Source of the DNA: Rana temporaria
Lineage: Eukaryota; Chordata; Amphibia; Anura; Ranidae
Direction: 5' to 3'
Assembly (NCBI RefSeq): GCF_905171775.1
Contig: NC_053490.1
Coordinates: forward strand, 520,404,060 to 520,468,059
DNA length: 64,000 bases
Under the pieces are notes generated by a model, which was given only the letters and a program-made list of their open reading frames with translations, had not been told where the DNA came from and did no database searches. Each line of letters starts with the position of its first letter. The first letter of the stretch is position 1. This document shows, piece by piece, positions 10,342-21,284 of the stretch. Both the position numbers and the translations under genes were made by a program.

Positions 10342-11540
10342 GGGCCAGATTCAGAAAGAGATACGACGGCGTATCTCCTGATACGCCGTCGTATCTCTGA
10401 GTGCGCTCGGTCGTATCTATGCGCCTGATTCAGAGAATCAGTTACGCATAGATATCTCTAAGTTCCGAGCAAACATGTACGGTGAAACCGGCCCGTCGGA
10501 CCGTTTTCACCGTACATGCCTGCCAGAGGGCTTCTGTACGATGGTTGTACTAACCATCGTACAGAAGTCCGCGCGTAAACATAACGCGGGGCGTGTCTGC
10601 GTCGTCGCAGCGATAATGACGCGGCAATGACGCGGCGACGTGGGCGGGCCTGCCATTTAAAGGCTTCCACGCATGCGTCAAAGTCATTCGACGCATGCGA
10701 GGGACGGCGGGCGCTCGGACATGTACGGTAGGTCTGTACTGACGACCGTACATGTCCGAGCGGGCAGGATTCCAGCGGACGGTTTTAAAACACGTCCAGG
10801 AATATTTTCCCGCTGGGAAAAGGCCCGGCGGGCAAATGTTTGCTGGAATTCGGCCCGCTCGCGCCTACACACGACCGAACATGTATGCTGAAACTGGCCC
10901 GCGGACCAGTTTCAGCATACATGTTTGGTCGTGTGTACGGGGCCTTAGGCTGCAATTTCAGGCTGGCCGCTAGGTGGCGCTTCCGTATTCTTACGCAAGG
11001 AATATGCAAATTAGTATTTACGTCGATTCAGAAACGAACGACCGCCCGGCGCTTTTTTTTTACGTCGTTTGCGTTCGGCTTTTTCCGGCGTAAAGTTACC
11101 CCTGCTATATGAGGGGTATGTGCGGCGTATCCTATGTTAAGTATGGCCGTCGTTCCCGCGCCGAGTTTTCAAATTTTTACGTTGTTCGCGTAAGTCGTTC
11201 GCGAATACGACTGGACGTAATTTACGTTCACGTCGAAAGCAATGACGTTTTGCGGCGGATTTTTGAGCATGCGCACTGGGATGTTTTCACGAACGGCGCA
11301 TGCACCGTTCAATAAAAACGTAAAATTTGCGGGGTCAAGCAAAAATTATATAAAACACGCCCCCCACATCCCCATTTGAATTAGGCGGGCTTACGCCGGC
11401 CCACATACGTTACGCCGCCGTAACTTAGGGCGCAAGTTCTTTATGAATACGGAACTTGCGCCCAAAGTTAGAGAGGCGTAACGTATCTAAGATACGTTAC
11501 GCCGGCCGGACAGATACGCTCAGGTATCTGAATCCGGCCC
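10342..11540. mobile_element. GGGCCAGATTCAG MITE, second level of the nest
   Basis: The ends GGGCCAGATTCAG and CTGAATCCGGCCC are inverted. The GATACGACGGCGTATC and CTATGCGCCTGATTCAGAG motifs match those of the copies at 2676 and 19443. It interrupts the outer MITE and is itself interrupted near 10457 by a multi-hairpin insert. Non-coding. Confidence 0.75.
10457..10945. mobile_element. Multi-hairpin insert, third level of the nest
   Basis: Four separate hairpins follow one another. One of about 46 bp is built on CATGTACGGTGAAA (10472-10520). The second, CTTCTGTACGATGGTT, is mirrored perfectly with a 5-bp loop (about 10530-10566). The third, GCTCGGACATGTACGGT, is mirrored perfectly (about 10713-10762). 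The fourth, AACATGTATGCTGAAACTGG, is mirrored perfectly and extends outward through CCTACACACGACCG (10866-10940). The flanks CTAAG and CTTAGG belong to the surrounding MITE. The exact ends are uncertain. Confidence 0.55.
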
Positions 11541-12044
11541 AGTGTCTTTTTTTAATGTCATTAAAAATGATCGTGTGTGGGCTCCAGAGCATTTTTCACG
11601 ATCTAAAAAATGGGCATTAAAAATTTCGAACATGCTCTATTTTTTCACGACGTTTTTAAAGTTGTAAAAAATGGTCGTGAAAAAAATGTGCATGCTCAGA
11701 AGCAAGTTATGAGACGGGAGCACTCGTTCTGGTAAATCTAGCGTTCGTAATGGAGTAAGCACATTCATCACGCTGTAACAGACTGATAAGCGCAAATTGT
11801 CTTTTCCTAACACAAAATCAGCTAAAGCAGCCCCAAGGGCGGCGCCATCCGCATGGAACTTCCCCTTTATAGTGCCATCGTACGTGTTGTACGTCACCGC
11901 GCTTTGCTAGAGCATTTTTTTTTCACGATCGTGTGTAGGCAAGGCCGTTTTAATGATCGGGTTGAAAAAAACGTTGTTTTTTCTAAACCATTAATAACGT
12001 AATTTTTCTTTAACCTGAAAAACGGTCGTGTGTACGCGGCATAA

Positions 12045-12215
12045 GTTGTAGAGGACGGTGGCATACCTGCAGTAACTGACACCCCTGGTGGATCATATTT
12101 TAATAATTCCGGGGTCACCAAACTGAATCTGAAAATCCGAAAATTTGAAAGTTCGGAAATAAGAAATGGTGTAAGGAAAGGCAAGCTGGTAATCGGCAAG
12201 TGTGAAAGGGGACAT
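12045..12215. other. Unassigned spacer
   Basis: Short AT-rich stretch with no recognised feature before the minisatellite begins. Confidence 0.35.
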
Positions 12216-12264
12216 CTACTCTGATAATCAGGGCACTGATTTTGAGTGTGCTGATTATTAGTGC

Positions 12265-12990
12265 AGCCCCAACAGTGCCCATCAGTGCTGCCTATCAGTG
12301 TCCATCAGTGCTGCCAATCAGTGCCTCCTCTTCAGTGCTGCCTATTTGTGCCCATTAGTGCTGCCTATTAGTACCCATCAGTGATGCATATCAGTGCAGC
12401 TTCATCAGTGCCTCCTCATCAGTGTCCACCAGTGCCGCTTTATCAGTGCAGCCTCATCAGTTCCCATCAGTGCTGCCTCATCAACGCCCATCAGTGCTGC
12501 CTATCAGTGCAGCCTTATCAGTTCACACCAGTGCAGCCTCATCAAAGCCTATCAGTGCAGCTTTATCAGTGGCCATCAGTGTAGCCTCATCAGTGCTCAT
12601 CAGTGCAGCCTCATCAGTGCCCATCAGTGCAGCCTCATGAGTGCCCATCAGTGCTGCCTATCAGTGCAGCCTCTTCAGTTCCCACCAATGCCGCCTCATC
12701 AATGCCCATCAGTGAAGCTTCATCAATGACCATTAGTGCAGCCTCATCAATGTCCATCAGTGCTGCCTATCAGTTCCCACCAGTGCTGCCTTATCAACGC
12801 CCATCAGGGAAGCTTCATCAATGCCCATTAGTGCAGCCTCATCAATGCCCATCAGTGCTGCCTATCAGTGCCCACCAGTGCTGCCTCATCAACGCTCATC
12901 AGTGCTGCCTCTCAGTGCCCACCAGTGCCGCCTCATCAACGCTCATCAGAGCTGCCTATCAGTGCAGCCTATCAGCGCCCATCAGTGAAG
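12265..12990. repeat. CATCAGTGC minisatellite
   Basis: Short units such as CATCAGTGCTGCCTATCAGT and CATCAGTGCAGCCTCATCAG alternate for about 725 bp. Open frames with repeated His-Gln-Cys or Ile-Ser-Ala runs come from the repeat and are not genes. The same kind of array occurs at 41545-41850 inside a complete copy of the host element. Confidence 0.85.
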
Positions 12991-13119
12991 GAGAAAAATT
13001 ACCTTATGACAGAAACCTAAAAAAAAATCTCCTTTTAGAAAAAAAAACAAAACGTCTAATTAGCAAAAAAAAAACAGCGACGAAGAAAGAAAGTTTTATT
13101 TGTGTGGGGAAAAAATGCT

Positions 13120-15681
13120 ACAGTAGGTGCACGCGATATTGTGTCAATCTCGCTCCCTTTCTCGGCGAGATTGACCACCTACGAGCCCCATCGCGGGAGC
13201 CAGCGCCGAGCTGGCTTGCCGCGATAGAGACAAAGCCGTCATAGAAGCGACGGGAGATCCGACTTGGATTCCCGCCAATTCTACACGTGTGCGGCGTTTG
13301 TTATGAATCCTGAGGGGGAAGTCCCCGCCGGATTTTAAATAAAAATCCGGCATGGGTCCCCCCTCAGGAGCATACCGGGCCCTTAGGTCTGTTATGGGTT
13401 GTAAGGAGACCCCCCCATACGGCGAAAAAACGGCGTAGGGGGTCCCCCTACAATCCATACCAGACCCGTATCCAAAGCACGCTACCCGGCCGGCCAGGAA
13501 GGGAGTGGGGACGAGCGAGCGCCCCCCCCCCTCCTGAGCCGTACCAGGCTGCATGCCCTCAACATGGGGGGGTTGGGTGCTCTGGGGCAGGGGGGCGCAC
13601 TGCGGGGCCCCCCCACCCCAGAGCACCCTGTCCCCATGTTGATGAGGACAGGACCTCTTCCCGACAACCCTGGCCGTTGGTTGTCGGGGTATGCGGGCGG
13701 GAGGCTTATCGGAATCTGGGAGCCCCCTTTAATAAGGGGGCCCCCAGATACCGGCCCCCCCACCCTAAGTGAATGGATATGGGGTACATCGTACCCCTAC
13801 CCATTCACCTGGAGGAAAAATGTTAAAGTCAATAAACACAACACAAGAGTTTTTAAAATAATTTATTAGTCTGCTCCGGAGGCCGCCCCCTGTCTTCTTT
13901 AGCTCTGTTTACCAGGGGGGGCTTCTTCTTTGACGTCTTCGGGTGGGGGCCGCTCTTCGCCGCCGTCCGGTTCTCTTCCACCACCGGGGGGGTCGCTTTT
14001 ATAAAAGCGCCCACTCCTCGGCGGGTTTCCTCCGACGTCTTCGGCGGGGGGTGGTGTGCTTCTTCTTCCGCTATCCGGGGGGGTCTTCTTCGGCTATCCG
14101 GGGGGTCTTCTTCACTCTCCGGGGGTCTTCTGCTATGTTCGCCGCTCTCCGCTGTTGACTCGGCGCACCCCGGTTCTTCCTCCAGCTGTCCGGTGCCTTC
14201 TCCTTCAGCGCTGAACGTCTATCTTCTTCTTCCGTGCTGTGACGTATTCTTCTTCTTCCGGGCTGTGACGTCATCTTCTTCTCTTCTCCAGATGTTGGCA
14301 CGCCGGCTCTTCTCGCTGAAATGACTTGTGTGCGGCTTGCATCGGACCTATATAGTCCTCACAGTCCCATCATGCTCTGTACCTACCCATGTGATACCTA
14401 CCCACGTGGGTAGGTATCACATGGGTAGGTACCAGAGCATAATGGGATTGTGAGGTCTATATAAATCCGATGCAAGCCGCGCACACGTCATTGCAGCGAG
14501 GAAAGGCGACGTGTCAACATCGGGAGAAGAAGAGAAGTGAAGAACATGACGTCACAGCACGGAAGAAGAACTCACAGCACGGAAGGAGAAGAAGACGTAC
14601 AGCACGGAAGAAGAAGGCACCGGACAGCTGGAGGAAGAACCGAGGTGCGCCGAGTCAACAGCGGAGAGCGGCGAACATAGAAGGAGACCCCCGGAGAGTT
14701 GAGAAGACCCCCCGGATAGCGGAGAAGACCTGTCGGGATAGCGGAAGAAGAAGCCCCCCCGTCGAAGACGCCGGAGGAAACCCACCGGGGGGTGGGGGCT
14801 TTTTTAAAAGCGACCCCCCCCCGGCGGTGGAAGAGAACCAGACGGCGGCCCCCACCCACCCGAAGACGTCAAAGAAGAAGCTCCCCCTGGTAAAAGAGCT
14901 AATAAAGAAGACAGGGGGAGCCTCCGGAGCAGAAAAATAAATTATTTTAAAAACCCTTGTGTGGTGTATTTATTAACTTTGACATTTTTCCTACAGGTGA
15001 ATGGTTAGGGGTACGATGTACCCCATATCCATTCACTTAGGGTGGGGGGCCGGTATCTGGGGGCCCCCTTATTAAAGGGGGCTCCCAGATTCCAATAAGC
15101 CTCCCGCCCGCATACCCCGACAACCAACGGCCAGGGTTGTCGGGAAGGGGCCCTGTCCTCATCAACATGGGGACAGGGTGCTCTGAGGCGGGGGGGCCGC
15201 AGTGCGCCCCCCTGCCCCAGAGCACCCAACCCCCCCATGTTGAGTGCATGCAGCCTGGTATGGCTCAGGAGGGGGGGGGCGCTCGCTCGTCCCCACTCCC
15301 TTCCTGGCCGGCCGGGTAGCGTGCTTTGGATACGGGTCTGGTATGGATTGTAGGGGGACCTCCTACGCCGTTTTTTTCGGCGTAGGGGGGCTCTCCTTAC
15401 AACTCATAACAGACCTAAGGGCCCGGTATGCTCCTGAGGGGGGAACCCATGCCGGATTTTTATTTAAAATCCGGCGGGGACTTCCCCCTCAGGATTCATA
15501 ACAAACGCCGCACACGTGTAGAATTGGCGGGAATCCAAGTCGGATCTCCCGTCGCTTCTATGACGCGCTTGCTGGGATGTGCTGTCACTATTCCAGTGAG
15601 GGCGAGATCTCGGCACCATGTCGCCGAGAATCAGCGCGATGCTGTCGTGCTAAAAACACAATATCACAAACACCTACTGTA
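13120..15681. mobile_element. Giant palindrome 1 (two arms of about 1.28 kb)
   Basis: The axis is CCCACGTGGG at 14401-14410. Sequence can be matched outward in inverted orientation to CAGTAGGTG at 13121 and CACCTACTG ending at 15679; TA flanks both. Paired landmarks include 13321 with 15480 (GGGGGAAGTCCCCGCCGG), 13480 with 15310 (CCGGCCGGCCAGGAAGGGAG) and 13860 with 14940. Inner arm regions are (GAAGAA)n-like on one strand and give open frames rich in Arg, Glu and Lys. No transposase is seen. It lies inside a TTAA element whose two halves flank it. Confidence 0.8.
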
Positions 15682-15877
15682 ACAATCTCATTTGGGTACA
15701 GTGTTACATGACTGCGCAATTGTCATTCAAATTGCGACAGCGCTGAAAGCTGAAAATCGGCCTGGGCTGGAAGGTGATTCAGAGGCGATTCAGTTCGCAT
15801 GTGCCGCGCTATATAAGTTTTTTATTCATTCATTTTCATTCAAGGGGGGTTAAAGTGCGCGGTAGGCAAGTGGTTAA

Positions 15878-16432
15878 GCTGATCTCCTTTAAACTATAAC
15901 TCTGCACTTTCTTTACATATTTGCAGTTCACAAGATTCCTTGTTGCTTGTTGTTCCTTTTCAGCGGCTGAGATGTTGTCAGTAAAGAGTGGATCATCATA
16001 TAGAAAAAAAAAATCCCCTGCTCTTGATAACGGCCAAGATAGAATATTAATTCACCAATGCCTTCAGCATTTCTTGGCTGGGAATTTTGGAAGTTCCGTG
16101 CCATCCTACTGATGCAATGTGAGCGCGGCTGTTTCAGGAAGGCCCCGCCCCTCAACCAGCGACTGCGTCATTCTATCAGTAATGTAAACATTATGATCAC
16201 ATGAATGAGGGTGACAAGGCGCCTCCTGACCAGCAGGAAACCCCCTTCTACTCTGCTGTTTGGTGGAATCCCTTTAAGTTCGTTTTGTTGCCTGTGTGGA
16301 GTTTATGATCTATTCAACCTGATATAGGTTTATGCAATTGCAAAAACATGATTAAAATGAACTTTGTGACCTGGGAATATTTAAATTTTGGGAAGCAAAC
16401 CACTTAGACTGCAATATGGCCCCATTGAAGTC
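15878..16432. other. Unassigned intergenic stretch
   Basis: Low-complexity-free sequence without a recognised gene or element. The frame at 15921-16112 has no motif or support. Confidence 0.4.
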
Positions 16433-18132
16433 CAGTGGCGGCTGGTGCCTCTAAATTTTTTGGGGGGCGCAAACAACGAAAAAAAAAAAACAATCGTAGC
16501 CTCACTGTGCCCATGAAAAACGCAGCAACTGTGCCCATCAAACGCAGCCAATGTGCCCATCAAAGGCAGCCACTGTGCCATCCCATCAATTGTCGCCACT
16601 GTGCCATGCCATCAAATGCAGCCACTGTGCCATGCCATCAAATGCAGCCACTGTGCCATCATTTATCGCCACTGTGCCCATCAATTGTCACCACTGTGCC
16701 ATGCCATCAAACGCAGCCACTGTGCCCATCAATTGTCGCCACTGTGCCCATCAATTGTCACCACTGTGCCATGTCAAATGCAGCCACAATGCCATTAATT
16801 ATCACCACTGTGCCATGCCATCAAACGCAGCCACTGTGCCATCAATTATCACCACTGTGCCATCAATTGTCGCCACTGTGCCCATCAATTGTCACCACTG
16901 TGCCATGCCATCAAATGCAGCCACTGTGCCCATCAATTGTCGCCACTGTGCCCATCAATTGTCACCACTGTGCCATGCCAAACGCAGCCACTGTGCCATT
17001 AATTATCACCACTGTGCCATGCCATCAAACGCAGCCACTGTGCCATCAATTGTCGCCACTGTGCCATCAATTGTCACCACTGTGCCCATCAATTGTCACC
17101 ACTGTGCCATGCCATCAAACGCAGCCACTGTGCCCATCAATTGTCACCACTGTGCCCATCAATTGTCACCAATGTGCCATGCCAAACGCAGCCACAATGC
17201 CATAATTATCACCACTGTGCCATGCTATCAAACGCAGCCACTGTGCCATCAATTGTGGCCACTGTGCCATCAATTGTTGCCACTGTGCCCATCAATTGTC
17301 ACCACTGTGCCATGCCATCAAATGCAGCCACTGTGCCATGCCATCAAATGCAGCCATTGTGCCATGCCATCAAATGCAGCCACTGTGCCCATCAATTGTC
17401 GCCACTGTGCCATGCCAAACGCAGCCACTGTGCCATTAATTATCACCACTGTGCCATGCCATCAAACGCAGCCACTGTGCCATCAATTGTCACCACTGTG
17501 CCATCAATTGTCGCCGCTGTGCCATGACAAATGCAGCCACTGTGCCAGCAAACGCAGCCACTGTGCCATGCCATCAAACGCAGCCACTGTGCCACCAATT
17601 GTCGCCACTGTGCCCATCAATTTTCACCACTGTGCCCATCAATTGTCACCACTGTGCCCATCAATTGTCGCCACTGTGCCCTGTAAAATGCTGCCAGATT
17701 GCCCCCCCCGCCCGGCACTTACCTTTCTGGGGTCAGCCATCCTCCTTCCACTGTCCCTCGATGTCTTCTCCCGCCCTCGATGACGCTTCAGCCAATCAGG
17801 TGAACCTGATTGGCTGAGATGCCTGTCAGTGTTAGCCAGGAAACGCACCCCCCGTGCGTCCCCTGGTTAACTATTAGGAAGCCGATTACAGCACTGAGGC
17901 TGTAATCGGATAGCCTATCAGAGCCGCTGGCTCTGATAGGCACTTCCTAAGCCAACCAGCTGCCGTTATTCAGATGGGCGGCGCTCACCAGGGGGCGGGC
18001 CATCTGAATAGTGGGCGGCAGCAACAATACATAGATTCATGCAATGCATGAATCTACGTATTGTGTTTCAGTGGCGGTGCAGCAGAGAGAGGGGGCAGCG
18101 CTCCTGCACCCTCTATGGATGCACCGCCACTG
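16433..18132. mobile_element. hAT-like minisatellite-bearing element, long copy
   Basis: Ends CAGTGGCGGCTGGTG and GCACCGCCACTG are inverted, and the right end carries the same internal mirrored CAGTGGCGGTGCAG (18069) that gives a terminal hairpin. Outer order matches the copy at 8063 in reverse orientation: GGGGGGCGCAAAC, satellite, GATGACGCTTCAGCCAATCA, GCCATCTGAATA, end. The flanking octamers TTGAAGTC and CTATAGAT do not match, so the target duplication is lost or one flank has been rearranged. Confidence 0.75.
16505..17690. repeat. GCCACTGTGCC minisatellite, about 1.2 kb
   Basis: The units GCCACTGTGCCCATCAATTG and GCCACTGTGCCATGCCATCA, followed by AACGCA/AATGCA, alternate in higher-order blocks. 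The plus strand reads open for up to 410 codons in one frame as a Cys-His-Gln-rich repeat; the stop-free state follows from the unit sequence. It is the largest of six such arrays in the window. Confidence 0.9.
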
Positions 18133-18507
18133 CTATAGATGGGCAGTCATTGGCAGATGAAATAGATGGGCAGTCATTTGCATTGTCTTACCTCCACCTT
18201 CCATTAACAGCAGTTTTGCAGGGATTCTAAATATGATCGTTCAGACCAATAAGCATTAAGCACCAGAGTTGAGTGAGTGAGTAAGAACTTGTATAGCGCT
18301 GCAAATGCGACCTAAATCGCCTCAAGGCGCTTTGCATCCAGAGTTGTCCTGATCCTTTCAGAAGAGGCGGGTCTTAAGGGGGGTAATCCACAAAAGGGAT
18401 ACGCCGGCGTATCTACTGATACACCGTTGTATCCCTGTTTCTATCTTTGGAACTGATCCACTGGGTCTCTGGAATACAAGTCTGTGTGAGCAAACTTGTG
18501 TTGAGGG
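18133..18507. other. Spacer with dispersed-repeat fragments
   Basis: The segment TTGTATAGCGCTGCAAATGC at about 18289-18308, followed by GCCTCAAGGCGCTTTGC, looks like a fragment of a dispersed tetrapod repeat. A stub of GATACGCCGGCGTATC type at about 18398 resembles the Harbinger-like MITEs. No gene. Confidence 0.4.
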
Positions 18508-18870
18508 CAGTGGCGGCTGGTGCTCAACATATTCGGTGGGAGCAAACAAACTGAAAAAACATCAATTGCAGCCACTGTGCCCATCAAGTGCAACTACTGT
18601 GCCAAACGCATCCACTGTGCCATCAAATGCAGCCACTGTACCCATCAATTGCTGACACTGCGCCCATCAATTGCCGCCAGTGTGCCCCATCAAATGCTGC
18701 CGGTTTGCCCATCAATTGCCCAGCATGGCGCCCGCTGTTCACATTTTTGGGCACCTAATAGAGCTTATGGCTATAATCAGGCACTTTCAAAAACACCCCT
18801 GCCGCTGTAATTCATTTGCCCGGCGCCCGAAAAGGGGCCGGACACCTGAATAGGGGGTGTCAGCCCCTCT
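18508..18870. mobile_element. Truncated copy of the hAT-like satellite element
   Basis: Begins with CAGTGGCGGCTGGTGCTCAA followed by GGAGCAAAC, then a short array of GCCACTGTGCCCATCAA units to about 18720, then GCCCGGCGCCCG. No matching right terminus was found. The left end is clear and the right limit is approximate. Confidence 0.6.
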
Positions 18871-18985
18871 GCTCCCAGTCTCAGGCAGGAACAATAAGAA
18901 AGTATCGCTGCTCCAAGTGAGTATGATAATCCACCAAAGAGGAAGGGCTGGGTGCTAGCTCCGGCTCCGCAACCGTGAACATGTA

Positions 18986-19137
18986 GACCAAGTAGAAAAA
19001 ATAGCTGCACACCAACATTCGTCCAACAGGTTTATTGAAAGACTGCTACAGGACTATGACAACGGACCAAGTGGTGGCAGTCTTTCAATAAACCTGTCGG
19101 ATGGATGTTGGTGTATAGCTATTTTTCCTACTTGGTC
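18986..19137. repeat. Foldback repeat with 60-bp arms
   Basis: GACCAAGTAGAAAAAATAGC on the left is mirrored by GCTATTTTTCCTACTTGGTC on the right. The pairing continues through CACCAACATTCGTCC and GGTTTATTGAAAGACTGC, leaving a loop of about 30 bp. Only a few mismatches. Probably a small foldback MITE. Confidence 0.75.
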
Positions 19138-19442
19138 TCAGAGTATTTATGCTTCCTCCCAGCCACTATCTGGGTACCTCTTCCCATGGATTGGAGAGGG
19201 CCTACTATCCTCCGGGATGTTCCAGATAGACAAGGGGAAGCAGTCAACCCTGCCGGCAGTGAAACACAGAACAGACTAAAACAATCACATGCAGATCAAC
19301 TGATTACAGTGAGCCAGTAACACAATTTACCTAACCTAGCACCTATCTAGTTGGGTGCTACACAGAATTTAGCAACAAATGTCCAAAAAGGTGCCAGAAA
19401 TCAGAGGCAAAATAAGCAAAAACATCATAATTTGTAGACTGA
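19138..19442. other. Unassigned spacer
   Basis: No gene, tandem repeat or element end recognised. A short ATG frame at 19105-19320 lacks any motif. Confidence 0.35.
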
Positions 19443-20186
19443 GGGCCAGATTCAGGTAGATCCGCGTAACTTTGTTCGGGCGTAAAGTATCCGATTTACG
19501 TTACGCCTCCGCAACTTAGGGTTGTATTCTCAAAGCACTTGCTCCGTAAGTTGCGGCGGCGTAGCGTAAATCGGCCGGCGTAAGCCCGCCTAATTCAAAT
19601 GTTGAACAGGGGGGCGTGTTTTATGATAATGTGCTGTGACCCGACGTGATTGACGTTTTGCACTTACGGCGCATGCGCCATCCGTGGAATATCCCAGTGT
19701 GCTTTGCGGCAAAGTATGCCGCAAGGACGTATTGGTTTCGACGTGTACGTAAATGACGTCCAGCCCCATTCACGGACGACTTACGCAAACTACGTAAAAC
19801 TTTCAAATTTCGTCGCGGGAACGACGGCCATACTTAACATTGGTGCGCCGCACTTACGCCACCATATAGCAGGGGTAACTTTACGCCGGGAAAAGCCTAA
19901 CGTAAACGGCATAACTTTACTGCGTCGGCCGGGCGTACGTTTGGGAATTCGCGTATCTAGCTGATTTACATATTTCGACGCGTAAATCAGCTTACACGCC
20001 CCTAGCAGCCAGCGTAAAAATGCACTTAAGCTCCGACGACGTAAGACACTTACGCCGGTCGGATAGAATAGAAATCTATGCGTAACTGATTCTAAGAATC
20101 AGGCGCATAGATACGACGGCTCGGATTCGGACTTACGCCGGCGTACATGGCGCTACGCCGTCGTAAGTCCTCTGAGAATCCGGGCC
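19443..20186. mobile_element. GGGCCAGATTCAGG MITE
   Basis: The ends GGGCCAGATTCAGGTAGA and GAGAATCCGGGCC are inverted. Internal TACGCCGGCGTA and CTATGCGTAACTGATTCTAA plus its mirror match the other members. The flanks TGA and TAA are a possible 3-bp duplication with one change. Non-coding. It holds an uninterrupted central palindrome, which served as reference for the nested copies at 2676 and 10342. Confidence 0.75.
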
Positions 20187-20659
20187 TAAGTTGCTTTCCC
20201 CCTCTAACGTGCTATCCTAGGTAGAGGACCCAGAGGTTATTATGGGATATTTAACCCTGCCTTTTTTTTTTACCAAGTTCCACAGTATATCATATGATGA
20301 TAATTATGAAATGGGCGGTCACAAGATATTTTATTATTTAACAATGTTCTTTTGTTTCTGCTTGCAATTAGACACCTGCTAGGAATATGGAAAATTAATA
20401 CAGATATTTAGGGGAATTTAGGAACCTTCGTGACTTGAAAAATGCTAATGCTTTGGAGATTCTGACTCATCATTTAAAGTGTAACTACTCTTCTTCACTT
20501 TCAGGAGAAAAATAACAGATGTTTTCTTTCTGCTCATACATTATATTTATCTATACAGCTGTGAACAGGGCACATTTTTTGCCATGGAAGTTAGCAATGA
20601 TTCATTACAAAAGAACTCATAGGGGAGCTGGAAAAAAAAAAGTACAATCATAAATCATG
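20187..20659. other. AT-rich unassigned stretch
   Basis: No recognised element or gene; ordinary AT-rich sequence. Confidence 0.4.
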
Positions 20660-20661
20660 TA

Positions 20662-21159
20662 CAGTGGAACCCTGGTTTACGAGTAATGTGGTTGAAGGGG
20701 TGTTCCAGCCTTTTTTTAAGTTTATTAAAGCTAATCGCCTTACCAGCCCCTCGGCGGAAGGAGGAAGTGGGACAGGAAGTCCCACTCCTCCTGACCCCCC
20801 CACTACGCCCCCAAAAAATGACATGCCAAATGTGCCATGTAAGGGGGGAAGGAGTGGATTAAGTTCCATTTTTAGGTGGAACTCCGCTTTAATGAGCATT
20901 TTGAATAACGAGCAACTTTTTTTTCCAAGGTTTTCAGAGTTCAGCCGAGCTGTCCCCGAGCCTTTCCGAGTATTTCCAAAGCTCTCTGGCATCCCCTACC
21001 TTTGGCCACATGCTGTATTGCATGCCATAGAAGTCAATGCGGAATGAATTATCCTAATTTCCATTGACTTCTATGGGGAAACTCGGTTTGATACGTGAGT
21101 GCTTTGGATTTCAAGCATTCTCCTGGAAAGGATTATGCTCGTAATTTGAGGTTCCATTG
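20662..21159. mobile_element. TA-flanked MITE with CAGTGGAACC ends
   Basis: CAGTGGAACCCTGGTTTACG at the left and CGTAATTTGAGGTTCCATTG at the right are inverted and flanked by TA (20660-20661, 21160-21161), pointing to Tc1/mariner-type mobilisation. The sequence TTAAAGC...GGTGGAACTCCGCTTTAA at about 20723-20895 looks like a second, nested TTAA-type element. Non-coding. Confidence 0.7.
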
Positions 21160-21284
21160 TATTGTAAAGTATAGGCTACTCACATGTACAACACAGTCGT
21201 CCAAAGGGGCATTAGAAATAGTGGAAGGTGAAATATGGGTAGCGTTGACCCCCAAAAGGGCCGCTGATGTGTCCCAGGATCTTT

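Larger units (their letters stand above)
10300..12041. mobile_element. Outer MITE of a three-level nest, TGCCGC ends, TAA duplication
   Basis: TGCCGCATACACACGACCGT at the left and ACGGTCGTGTGTACGCGGCA at the right are inverted, with one difference (ATACAC/GTACAC). TAA flanks both ends (10297-10299 and 12042-12044). Only 42 bp of its left arm precede the inner element at 10342-11540. The rest (11541-12041) is A/T-rich with AAAAACGTT-type mirrored motifs. Confidence 0.8.
12216..15873. mobile_element. AAGTGG-TTAA element (left end truncated), host to a giant palindrome
   Basis: Sequence from about 12216 to 13119 and from 15682 to 15873 matches, in order, the complete copy at 41103-42131. It has a CATCAGTGC minisatellite, an A-rich segment, TTTGTGTGGGGAAAAAA, then GGGTACAGTGTTACATGACT, GCTGAAAGCTGAAAAT and the end GCAAGTGG-TTAA (TTAA at 15874-15877). 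The left TTAACCACTT end was not found, so this copy is 5'-truncated. The middle is occupied by the palindrome at 13120-15681. Confidence 0.65.

Noticed and set aside
12265..12990. CRISPR-like array of short repeats
   Set aside because: Units are contiguous and imperfect, with no constant repeat alternating with unique spacers, in a vertebrate-type context.
16551..17783. 410-codon open frame rich in Cys, His and Gln
   Set aside because: It is a read-through of the GCCACTGTGCC minisatellite; the missing stops follow from the repeat unit.
16425..18140. 8-bp target duplication for the long hAT-like copy
   Set aside because: The octamers TTGAAGTC and CTATAGAT do not match, so no duplication is claimed.
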